From Oscillospiraceae bacterium (lineage in GTDB: Bacteria; Bacillota; Clostridia; Oscillospirales; CAG-272), in NCBI GenBank assembly GCA_015063645.1, contig SVTS01000010.1, positions 1 through 51,742 on the forward strand: 51,742 nucleotides of DNA. Direction: 5' to 3'. Numbering within the stretch: position 1 is the stretch's first letter; each line of letters opens with the position of its first letter. Made by a program: the position numbers and the translations under genes. Below, piece after piece: positions 24,996 to 34,000 of the stretch. Below the pieces are notes generated by a model. It made no database searches. It had not been told where the DNA came from and saw nothing but the letters and a program-made list of their open reading frames with translations.

Positions 24996-27959
24996 TCAGG
25001 CGATTGTTATGGTTATGTCGTGTGTTCCGTTTGCGGGGAGAATGTATTTGCGGCGCTTCAGATTTTCGGTGTCGATTTCGGCAAAGCCCTCGGCACCCGC
25101 CACGTAGGTGGTCATATAGATACTGCTCAGATGGACCACTTTGTCCAGACTCATGATGCAGCTGCGCAGCTGCTGCTCACCCGGCAGGCGCCCGATCCGG
25201 CTGCCGAGACTTTCGCCTGCGGCGTTGCCGTCCAGCAAATCCCGCAGCCGTTCTTCCACGGCTTTTTTCACGCTGTAGACGTCATTGGTGCTGCGCACGG
25301 CGATAACGGCGCGCACGTTGACCCGCACGAATTCGGGTTCGGTGACGTACAGCTTGCCGTGCATGGCGATGCCGCCTGCGATCCGCGGAGTGAGATAGTG
25401 CAGTACATCGCTGCGGATGCGGCTGAATTCCGTTTCGCCGTCCTTCAGGATCACCAGCGTAACGGCGCCGCCTTCCTTTTCTCCGTGGATATTGTATCCG
25501 GGACAGCAGTGCACGCCCAGAATACTGCGGGAGGCGATCTGCGCCAGCTGTTCGTAGTCCCGTGCGGTGACCGCCTTGTTCTGCGTGCGGATCAGGGAAG
25601 CGGAACGCTTCATGGCGTCCTGCAGGGTTTCGGTGTCATAGCCGCCGGAGAACCGCTTGGGATTGCTCACGCCCGTGATGAATCCCACGGAGCGTTCCAG
25701 ACTCTGGATCTGTCCGACCTCCACGTTGGAGCGTTTTCCGCCGCCGGTGGTGTAGACTGCACGGATGTTTTCCGTATCGGAGACAGCGGGGATTCTGCCC
25801 ATCTGTCCGTTGCCGAAGCGGAGGACGCCCGCACTGCGGTCAACGGTGTATACCCGGGATGCGGGGGATTCGCCGACAAAGGCGGCGACCTCCTGCCACC
25901 TGACCCAGATACTGCTGACCATGCCGGTTTCGTCGTACTGACGGAACAGGCGGTTTTCCGCGTCCAGCGCCTCGATCTCTTCCCTGCGCAGGGAATCGGT
26001 CTCATCCACATAGACCGCAAGCTCCAGTATGGAATTGCCGCTCAGGGTGAATGCGGCGTTTTCGCGGTATACATGCATCCGGAAATACTCCTCCGCACGG
26101 CTGTCCACATTGACGGCGCGGACGGTGTTTTCCAGAATGTTTTCGATAATGGGAAGAAACGCTTCGCCCTTTCTGTAGGCGCTGTCCGCATCCAGAATGC
26201 GGATGTAGTACATCTCCCGTCCGAAGAGTCTGACGGGGGTGAATTCGTGATTGTCCAGGAAAACCGTGAATCCGATTTTCGTAAAACTGCGTGTCTCATC
26301 CACCAGATTGAACGGCTTCCATTTTCCGCCCGCATAGTATTCCCAGATCAGCCTGGGCGGCCGGGCGGTGGGATTTTCTCTGATATCCCACAGGATCCGG
26401 TACGGACCGTTTTTCGGCGGCTCGGTGAATCCCAGATAGACGGCGGTTTTGTCCGTGCCGGTGCAGACGAAGGGGGCAAATCCCTTTTCATGCGGCAGTG
26501 CGGCGGGATCAAATACGCTCTGACCGATGTTGTTTTCACAGAGTGCGGAGGGGATGTTCTGTCCGCTGCCCGCGTAGGCATAGGAGAAAGCCAGATTGCG
26601 GACGGAGGGGGAGAGATAATACCCGCGGAGCTTGTACAGATTTTCCGCTTTCAGGATCCGGGCGCGGATGTAGTAATTCTCCGAGGCACCCACGAAAACG
26701 GGAGCGATGTCCTCGGGACAGGTGAAACTCATGCTCTTGTATGCTTCGCGGACGCCCTGCCGGATGTTGAACAGATCCCCGTGGGAGCCGTCCTCGAACA
26801 GACGGCGCCAGCCGTAGCCGTTGTAGTATTCCCAGATCACCTCGGTGATGGCGATCTCGTATTCCCGGCTTTCCTTGAAATCGCCCTTTTCGGCGATCCA
26901 TTTGTACTGGATCTCCTCCTCGGGCAGTGCATTTTCCATGGGGATGCTGAGATAATGCACGTCAAAGCTGACGGTGATCTCCGCGCCGCGTTTGCTGAGC
27001 GCTTCGCCGGCGCCGAAATAGACCTCATTGTACAGCTGGAACCGCTCCCCAAAGGGGAAGAAGGATTCTCTGCGCAGCTCCGATGCGCCGTCCGAGACGG
27101 TGTCGCAGGGGATCATGCTGCCCGCGGCAGCGGCGGTGATGCGCATGAATGCGAAATCCTCGAATCTGCTCACGTCCTCCGCGGTGATGCGGAGCAGGAA
27201 ATTGCCGTTTTCATCTGCTGCGGGCGCGGGCATCTTTTCGTCCCGTCCCAGAATGAGCGCGCCGTCTTCCTGCCGCACTTCCCTGAAGGGGATAAATCCG
27301 TTTTCCTCTCCGGCGAAATATGCCGCCGCGGCAGCGGATCTGTCAGCGAGTGCGCTGAGTGATGCGGGGGAAACGGGAAGTCCGCCCCGGCGGAAGAAGC
27401 AGATCCGTATGTGGGAGGAGCCGCGCACATCGAAGAGATACGGATGCGCGAGGAGCATGGTGTGACTCTGCAGATTTTTGGGGGATTTATCGAAGAGGAG
27501 GACGCCGTTTTCGCGGAAATCGGTGTATTCGCCGATATAGTCCTCACTGTCGTCGGTGCAGAAGATGGCGTCAATGCTCGCCTGGGAGACGAGAATATCG
27601 TCGGAGCTCTCGAAATGAACCGTGTCATCGGAATCGGAGGGTGCGGCGAGCACCGTGCCCAGCGGTACGAGGGTTTCGGCGGAATCCCCCGAGGCAAGGG
27701 AGAATCGCACGTATCCCTCAGACGGCTCTGCGGGGAGCAGGGACGCGTTTGCGGTATTGAAGAAAGCGATTTTATTTTTCAGAGGGGTGCTGTTCAGCTT
27801 TTTGACGGTCCCCGCAGCCATATCCGCATACGCCATGGCGAGGACCGCGGCGATATCCGGATCGTTTTCGTTGAATCTCCATTCGGGGGTGTAGCTGGCG
27901 GAACGTTCCCTCAGTTCTTTCAGAATATCCTGAACGGACCGTTTATCGATTTCAGCCAT
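24996..27959 (-). CDS. baseplate assembly protein J-like, large copy (Afp11 type)
   Basis: A 987-residue wedge protein. The N-terminus PEWRFNENDPDIAAVLAMAYADM parallels the YPEW-x(5)-DPG motif of its neighbour. The middle (about 200-600) contains a duplicated beta-domain with repeated YYIRxxxA elements (ASENYYIRARILKAEN, REMYYIRILDADSAYRKGEA). The C-terminal third has the gpJ-like unit VDRSAGVLRFGNGQMGRIP, VYTTGGGKRSNVEVGQI and ARDYEQLAQIASR, with VVIL-type strands after it. Its size reflects an enlarged middle region relative to the 694-residue copy. The gene follows the gp25-like gene, matching the classic order gp25 then J. Confidence 0.9.
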   Translation of the reverse strand: MAEIDKRSVQDILKELRERSASYTPEWRFNENDPDIAAVLAMAYADMAAGTVKKLNSTPLKNKIAFFNTANASLLPAEPSEGYVRFSLASGDSAETLVPLGTVLAAPSDSDDTVHFESSDDILVSQASIDAIFCTDDSEDYIGEYTDFRENGVLLFDKSPKNLQSHTMLLAHPYLFDVRGSSHIRICFFRRGGLPVSPASLSALADRSAAAAAYFAGEENGFIPFREVRQEDGALILGRDEKMPAPAADENGNFLLRITAEDVSRFEDFAFMRITAAAAGSMIPCDTVSDGASELRRESFFPFGERFQLYNEVYFGAGEALSKRGAEITVSFDVHYLSIPMENALPEEEIQYKWIAEKGDFKESREYEIAITEVIWEYYNGYGWRRLFEDGSHGDLFNIRQGVREAYKSMSFTCPEDIAPVFVGASENYYIRARILKAENLYKLRGYYLSPSVRNLAFSYAYAGSGQNIPSALCENNIGQSVFDPAALPHEKGFAPFVCTGTDKTAVYLGFTEPPKNGPYRILWDIRENPTARPPRLIWEYYAGGKWKPFNLVDETRSFTKIGFTVFLDNHEFTPVRLFGREMYYIRILDADSAYRKGEAFLPIIENILENTVRAVNVDSRAEEYFRMHVYRENAAFTLSGNSILELAVYVDETDSLRREEIEALDAENRLFRQYDETGMVSSIWVRWQEVAAFVGESPASRVYTVDRSAGVLRFGNGQMGRIPAVSDTENIRAVYTTGGGKRSNVEVGQIQSLERSVGFITGVSNPKRFSGGYDTETLQDAMKRSASLIRTQNKAVTARDYEQLAQIASRSILGVHCCPGYNIHGEKEGGAVTLVILKDGETEFSRIRSDVLHYLTPRIAGGIAMHGKLYVTEPEFVRVNVRAVIAVRSTNDVYSVKKAVEERLRDLLDGNAAGESLGSRIGRLPGEQQLRSCIMSLDKVVHLSSIYMTTYVAGAEGFAEIDTENLKRRKYILPANGTHDITITIA

Positions 27960-27997
27960 GGTAAATACCTTTCCGTGTGCGGTTGTTCTTTGGCGGA

Positions 27998-28429
27998 TCA
28001 GATCTGTGCGGCTTCTCCGTAGCCCTCATTGATGTAGTAGGGATAGACGAGATTGAAGGGGTTGTTGGTGGAGCGCACCGTACAGCTGATGTGGATCAGC
28101 AGGATGCCCGCATCGTTTGGGGACTGCACGACCTCCGCTTCCACGTCCTTGATGCGCGGCTCCCACATGATCAGGGAATTCACCACTTCCTTGCCCATCA
28201 TGGAGAGGGTGGTGTAATCCGCCACGCTGAATACGAAGGAGTTGATGGCGCATCCGAAATAGGGGGACATGGGACGTTCACCCGGCTGCGTGCCGAGAAT
28301 GATGCGGATCGCCTCCGCGATGTCCTCTTCCTGTGAGGAAGTCCGGACGCGTCCGGTATTTTCATCCACCTGAACGGGAAATTTGAAGCCGGTGCCGAGA
28401 AAATTTCCCGCAAAACCTTTGTCTGCCAT
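27998..28429 (-). CDS. gp25-like baseplate wedge protein (GPW/gp25 family, Afp9)
   Basis: This small wedge protein starts sheath polymerisation at the baseplate. Its 143 residues show the family pattern: FLGTGFKFPVQVDENTGRV, the helix SSQEEDIAEAIRIILGTQPGERP, MSPYFGCAINSFVF, and the EPRIKDVEAEV strand. The conserved EPR and GERPM-P-GC-type residues are present. The ATG at 28429 follows the spike gene closely and precedes the large J-like gene, as in Afp and PVC. Confidence 0.95.
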   Translation of the reverse strand: MADKGFAGNFLGTGFKFPVQVDENTGRVRTSSQEEDIAEAIRIILGTQPGERPMSPYFGCAINSFVFSVADYTTLSMMGKEVVNSLIMWEPRIKDVEAEVVQSPNDAGILLIHISCTVRSTNNPFNLVYPYYINEGYGEAAQI

Positions 28430-28449
28430 GGCGGAATGCCTCCTGTCTC

Positions 28450-29226
28450 TCAGTTGATTTTGACCATGGTCCCCTTGACGATGGTCGTGCCGTTGGACTG
28501 CGCGTTCAGGGAACTTTTTCCCTTGAGGGCGAGCGCCGTTCCGTCCACGGTAATGTTCTGCCCTTTGATATTTATGGCGTTCTGCGCGTTGATATCCACG
28601 CTGCCGCTGTCCACCGTGACCTTTTTGCCTGTGCCGTCGATGACCAGCATATCTTTATTGCCAACCTTGAAGATGACTTTTTTCTCCGCCTGTACGGTGA
28701 CCGTGCCGCTCTGGGTATCCAGAATGATCTGGTTTTTTGCCTCCGCATCGTGGACGGTGATGCTCTGATTCTCGTCGTCGATCAGCACGGCGGCGTTCTT
28801 CGCGGTTTTGATTTCAATTTTGTTTTTGTCTTTTTCTTCGCTGATGGAGATCTCATTGCCGCCCTTCGTCAGGAATTTCTTCACGGTGTTTTCCTTGACG
28901 GCGGTATTTTCGGGAAGGGGATTCGCCGAACTCCACAGACTGCCCAGCACAACGGGGGAGTTGCGGTCACCCATGGTGAATGCCACAACCACCTCACTGC
29001 CGACCTCCGGCAGGGCGTATGCGCCGAAATTCTTTCCGCCGTAGGGGGTCATCACGGGGATCCAGCCGGTGACGTTCATGCCGCTCTGGGAGAGAAACAG
29101 CTCCACCTTGACCATTCCGGGGTGCTTGGAGTCCCAGTTTTCCTTTACGATGCCCATGACGATGCCGCCCACGACGGGATTGGTCACCGCGCCTGCGGCA
29201 CTGATCAATTCGTCAAAGAGTCCCAT
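28450..29226 (-). CDS. gp5/VgrG-like spike protein (Afp8 C-terminal part)
   Basis: This is the central spike. The start at 29226 (MGLFDELIS) is chosen because GCGAAAGGATGG precedes it and the hub gene ends 2 bp before. Residues about 25-105 form the OB-fold of the gp5/VgrG family (GIVMGIVKENWDSKHPGMVKV, WIPVMTPYGG, ALPEVGSEVVVAF, GDRNSPVVLGSLW). Residues about 120-258 form a repetitive beta-strand needle (KNQIILDTQSGTVTVQAEKK, VTVDSGSVDINAQNAINIKG). No lysozyme domain is present, as in other non-phage CIS. In Afp the hub and spike are one protein (Afp8); here they are split into two genes. Confidence 0.93.
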   Translation of the reverse strand: MGLFDELISAAGAVTNPVVGGIVMGIVKENWDSKHPGMVKVELFLSQSGMNVTGWIPVMTPYGGKNFGAYALPEVGSEVVVAFTMGDRNSPVVLGSLWSSANPLPENTAVKENTVKKFLTKGGNEISISEEKDKNKIEIKTAKNAAVLIDDENQSITVHDAEAKNQIILDTQSGTVTVQAEKKVIFKVGNKDMLVIDGTGKKVTVDSGSVDINAQNAINIKGQNITVDGTALALKGKSSLNAQSNGTTIVKGTMVKIN

Positions 29227-29227
29227 A

Positions 29228-30304
29228 TCACAGCCATCCTTTCGCTTCAAATCTGGTGACAAACCGGGAGTCGGAGAGGGAATGCGTCACTTCGGTGATG
29301 TAGTATTTTTTGTCCGCCATCTTATCAAGGGCATCCACGGCGAGGTATCTGCCGGGGATGATTTCGGGCAGCCCGATCATCTCTCCGGACGCTGCGCATT
29401 TTTCCTGAGCCAGCCGGTCGGCGATGGTGCCTGCGCGGGTTTTGGCTTTCGCCGCGCTGTCCGCATCCGCGTCGATGAAATACTGCACGGGCGCGGGGGT
29501 GATCACCGAGGTCAGGGAGGAGGATTTCGCTGTGGCTTTGGCGGTGATCTCCCTGGCGTCGGCGTAATTGTAGCCGACCACCTGTATGACCGTGTTGATG
29601 TAATCCTCCATCATGGAGAAACGGAGCAGCTCCCGACCGTAGTTCACCGTCATGATCGGCGTTTTGTTCTTGTGCGGCGTGCGGAAATAGACTTTTCCGC
29701 CGAAAATGAAGAACTCTCTCTCGGATTTGCCTTTCCGGATCAGCTCTTCCCGCACGAAATCGTAGTCGTTTGTGCTCTGGGAGATGGGATTCTCCAGCTT
29801 GTCGGAGGTCGCCTCGCATTCCACGGAGCAGAGGCGGGAGTATTTGCTCATGACTTTTTTGAATACGTCGGAGTAGTTCTTTTCGTTGTAGAGGATCCGC
29901 TGTACGCCGGAGGTCTTCATCAGATACCGGGCGTCCATCAGCTTGACGATGAAGAGCGGATGCTCATCAAACTCCGCGCCCACGCCTGCCACAAATCCCT
30001 TGAATACGGAGGTGGTGAAGGAGAGATATCCGATCTCCACTTCCATGACGGTGCCCAGCTTGAAGGCGCTTTTCACCTTGCTGCTGAAGGAATGGGATTC
30101 CAGATCGTAGGCGTCGGCGATTTTGATGATCACCATACCCGCCGCGTCCAGCGAGAGGGTGATATCGAGTTCGATCACGGAGAGATCCAGCGTGGAGATC
30201 AGATCCATGCCCATGCTTTTGATTTTGAATGCGGGAACAACGAAGTTGCCGTATTTGGCTTCCAGCGCCGCGTAATTGAACGACGCGCTCATCAGATCTG
30301 CCAC
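29228..30304 (-). CDS. gpD-like baseplate hub protein (gp27-type, VgrG N-terminal part)
   Basis: This hub trimer connects the spike with the tube. The 358 residues belong to the late-control D family: DLISTLDLSVIELDITLSLD, DAYDLESHSF, GTVMEVEIGYL, FKGFVAGVGAEFDEHPLFIV, then FVREELIRKGKSEREFFIFGGKVYF and the C-terminal GLPEIIPGRYLAVDAL with YYITEVTHSLSDSRFVTRFE. The start codon is GTG at 30304, placed after AGGAGAGCTGAC; the next ATG, 12 bp on, is too far from that site. Gene order with the spike and LysM protein matches Afp7-Afp8. Confidence 0.93.
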   Translation of the reverse strand: MADLMSASFNYAALEAKYGNFVVPAFKIKSMGMDLISTLDLSVIELDITLSLDAAGMVIIKIADAYDLESHSFSSKVKSAFKLGTVMEVEIGYLSFTTSVFKGFVAGVGAEFDEHPLFIVKLMDARYLMKTSGVQRILYNEKNYSDVFKKVMSKYSRLCSVECEATSDKLENPISQSTNDYDFVREELIRKGKSEREFFIFGGKVYFRTPHKNKTPIMTVNYGRELLRFSMMEDYINTVIQVVGYNYADAREITAKATAKSSSLTSVITPAPVQYFIDADADSAAKAKTRAGTIADRLAQEKCAASGEMIGLPEIIPGRYLAVDALDKMADKKYYITEVTHSLSDSRFVTRFEAKGWL

Positions 30305-30340
30305 GTCAGCTCTCCTTTCTCCGGGAATTCCCGATTGGTT

Positions 30341-31072
30341 TTATTCGTTGATGGAGGGGACTTTCAGTACTTTGCCCACAGGGATATCCAGCGGATTCAT
30401 GATGTCGTTGGCATCGGCGATCCGCCGCCATTCTCTGGCGTCGCCGTATTCCCGCTCGGCGATGGAAAAGATGCTGGAATCCTCCGTCAGTGTCTTCGCC
30501 TTGGTGCGGTCGGGGGACATCAGCGGACTGCTGCGCTCATCCGCTACAGCGGTGTAGCCCATCATGGTCAGATCCACCGTTGCCCGCAGGGGCTTGCCGG
30601 ACTTGTCGAACATGGTGTACGCGGTGCTCACATTCTGCACAAAGCCGATGAACTGGGTGGAGCCCCAGATGAATGCGGCGTTGGGCGGCGCGTGTGTTTC
30701 GCCGTCGATCTTGGTCAGGGAGGAGATCTTGGCGATGGTTTTTGTCATGCCGTCCTTGGTTTTTCCCGTGAGAATATCGCTCACCGCGCTGACCGCCGAG
30801 GTGATGGACATCGGCTCATCATCGTTGAAGTAGAGCCGCACGGTAAGGGTGGACATGGGATTGCCCCCGAAGCTGACGACGGGATCGTCCTTGCGGGTGC
30901 GTTCTCTCTCCGAATAAGTGGAGCGGTCGGTGATCTTGTATTCCGAGGGGTTGAACTGGATCGGAATCGCTTCGGGATTCGGCTGTTTCAGAATAATCAG
31001 CGAAGCGGGCAAGCCGACGAACTTGGCGATTGCCGTGGTCGCGAGATTTTTCAGTGTGGTGGAAAGCGGCAT
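30341..31072 (-). CDS. LysM-containing CIS tube/baseplate protein (Afp7-like)
   Basis: The family links tube and baseplate. In the 243 residues the N-terminal unit shows FNPSEYKITDRSTYSE and FGGNPMSTLTVRLYFND, both typical of CIS tube-type proteins, plus FIWGSTQFIGFVQNVSTAYTMFD. The C-terminal LysM-like domain is at about 195-243 (DSSIFSIAEREYGDAREWRR, IADANDIMNPLDIPVGKVLKVP). The ATG at 31072 follows TAAGGAGATACGC. Position just downstream of the giant repeat protein and before the hub gene equals afp7. Confidence 0.95.
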   Translation of the reverse strand: MPLSTTLKNLATTAIAKFVGLPASLIILKQPNPEAIPIQFNPSEYKITDRSTYSERERTRKDDPVVSFGGNPMSTLTVRLYFNDDEPMSITSAVSAVSDILTGKTKDGMTKTIAKISSLTKIDGETHAPPNAAFIWGSTQFIGFVQNVSTAYTMFDKSGKPLRATVDLTMMGYTAVADERSSPLMSPDRTKAKTLTEDSSIFSIAEREYGDAREWRRIADANDIMNPLDIPVGKVLKVPSINE

Positions 31073-31085
31073 TCAGCGTATCTCC

Positions 31086-34000
31086 TTATCCCATATATCT
31101 GGATTTCTCCAGCTGTATCTGTTTCTTCAGTTTCTGCATAACTTCGTCGCACAGGCGGCGGGTGTCGCTTCTGCGGCGGATATCCTCTTCCAGAACCGCC
31201 TGCTTTTTCTCCAGCTCGCCGATCTGCGCCGTGTTGCGGGCGATCTTCTCGGCGGTTTCCCGCAGGATCTGCTCCGTTTTGTCCCGGGGATCCTCGCCGA
31301 ACACGGACAGACTGCCCGAAGCGGCTTCTCTCGGATTCACCGTAACATCGTCGATCAGATTGCCGAAGCGGCTGATCAGCTCCTCTTTCGTCACGGAATC
31401 GGAGGAAGCGGGAGCGGACTGTGCGGGGGCTGGCGGATTTTCCCGGCGGTAACTCATAGCGGCATCCTGCGCGTACAGCGCGGGAATGTTTTCCGCCGGA
31501 CGGGCATTTTCGTCCGCCGCGCTTCCGGGGATTCCCTGGACGGAAATTCCAGCGGGAGCGGAGGTGCGGAGGTGAATCTTGTCCGGGGAGATGATGTGGA
31601 TTCTTCGCCCGCCTGTGAGATGGGGCGTGCCGGGAATCCGGGGCGCATCCGGTCGGAAATACCGGCCCGTCATGCGGGTGTTCAGAATCATGCCTGCGGG
31701 AGCGGAATTTCCGCGCAGGAACGTATTGTTTTCCAGACGGCTGATCCGCATTCCGCTGTGCAGAACCGTGTTCATAAACGAATTCTGCGTATATGAGCGG
31801 GATGTATTGTCCTCATAGATGCGGAATGTGTTTTTCGTGTGCGTCCGGACGGTGTTTTCTGTATAGGTCTGTGATACGGGCGCGGCGTGTACCGCCGTAT
31901 CGCCGTAGCGGACGCTGTCCCCATCCGTATGGCTGAAGAGCCGGGCGATCTGCGTCAGCGCCGCGGGCGGCGCGGTGATGCCGGCAGGCTGTGCCGCATC
32001 CTGCCGTGCATCGGCGGATTCCGCAGTGCGGAATACCGTTTCCGTGCGCTCGGTGCGGACCGACTCCGTCTCCCCTCCGGGGAGGATGATGCTCTGCGCG
32101 GCGCCGCTGCCTGCCGTCTCTCTGAGACGGAGCAGACGGGTGATGCCTGCCGTCCGTGTGACGGTGAACGGCTGTGCCAGGCGGGTGAGCGTCTGTGTAA
32201 GCGTGATCTGCGCGCTTTCCGCCTGCGGGCGATTATCCCGGGAAAGCGGCGGATTCTGCGCGGTACTCTCCGCTGTGCGCGCATCGCGGATTTCACGGAC
32301 TTCACGGAGAATTTTCTCCGTAAAATGCGCCGGAAGCGCGGCTTCGCCCGTGCGGATGCGGCTTTCGGTAAAATGATCCTGCCGGACGCGCATCAGCACA
32401 TCCCGATGCAGAATTTCGCTGACACGTGTCTCCTCCGCTGATGCCGGAGCGGGAAGCGTCAGCATCTGCGCGCTGAGAGCCTTTAAAAATCCCGGCTCCG
32501 TTTTGCCGGCCGCGGACGGAAGCGGAATTCCCTTTTCCGCGGCAAGCCGGATCACTGTGCGGACGGTTTCCGTATTCTGCCGCTCCAGCGTGCGAGCACT
32601 TTCCCGGAGAATGCGCTCCGCTGTGCGGTATACGGTGAGTGCGCCGGAGGGCGCGGTGACGGCGGTGAGACGGTTTTTATCCACTGTGATCACGGAAATC
32701 TGATCCGTCAGCTGCAGGGAGAACGGATCGGATGCCGCAGACGCGGCGGTGCGGGTGAGATACCGGATTACGGCGCCGACGCCCGCCTGTGCGGGAGCGG
32801 AATCCGAGCCGGTGAGAAGGTGAAGCGTGTGTATATCCGTCCCGCGGACAGATGCGGCGGGAGTGGAAAGCGTGAGAAAGTGTGCGGCGGAATCCCCGGT
32901 GATTATCTGCGCGGAGGGCGCATGCAGTGCATACGCGGCGGCAGACTGCAGGGTGATGTGCCAACTGTCCGCCGAGCGGAGTGCGGGGTAGATGCCCACT
33001 GCGCCGTGTGCGCGGCTGAATGCCAGCGACGCAAAAGCATGGGCGGGCTTTACGGTGTGAATCACGGGGAATACATCCGGAGCCGCATCGGCAGATATAT
33101 CCGTCGGGAAAAGTGCGCGGGGCAAAATCTGTGCCGGGGCGGATGCGGTCTGCGGCTTATCCGGCTGCAGAATAAACTGCGTGAGTGCGGTGAAGAGAGG
33201 GCTGTCAGCAGTCTCTTCTGCCGGCGCATCTGCTTTGTCAGCGGAAAACAGATTCTGCGTTTCCGGTGAACGTGCGGATGTTCCGCGCCGCTCTTCGGCA
33301 GGTGATTGTGTGCGTGCATGCGTTTCGGTCTGCGTGATCCGCTCAGCATGTGTGCGCAGATCCGTATGTGTCTTTGCAGCGGATTTCAGAATTTCCAGCG
33401 AGTGATCCCTGGTGAGCGCATAAAGCAGCTCCGTTTCCCTGTGCGGAATCCCTTCCGTCCGGTTGCGCTGTGCCGGATTCGGCACGGGAATATTTCCGCC
33501 GGAAATATCCAGCCCGGTGACGGTGCTGTACACGAGCAGCAGTGTTTCCAGCCGCTCTTCCGGGGACATGGCGGCGAGCATCGCCGCTGTATCCGGCGCG
33601 CCGGATGCATGCCGGCGGCGGTAGATCACGGCAGCGGAGCGGGTGAGAATTGCCCCTTCCGCGCTGCCCGGTGCGGCTGTCGCGGTGAGAATGCGGAGCG
33701 TCCGCATGAGGGAGGAATCCGCGGCGGACAGGCGAGTCCGCGCATTTTCGTAAACGCGGCTGATATATGTTGCGGTGCTGAACCGTCTGTGGGAGACACG
33801 GCGGAACGTGTCCTGCATATAAGAGGCGCCGTAACCCGTAATCGAGTGCAGTGTCAGAGAAAATTCCTGCATTGCCATCCGCGAAGATGCGGGAGCGGCA
33901 GCGGAATCGGGCGAAGCCGGCATTCTGCCGGATGCAGCCGCGGCATTGCGGGTGCCGGAGGCGGTTTCAGCGTGGGTTTCGCGGGAAAGATGCGTCTCCA

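Noticed and set aside
25020-27362. Plus-strand frame of 780 residues opposite the large baseplate gene
   Set aside because: The minus strand carries a clear J-like baseplate gene with good start; the antisense frame shows no domain.
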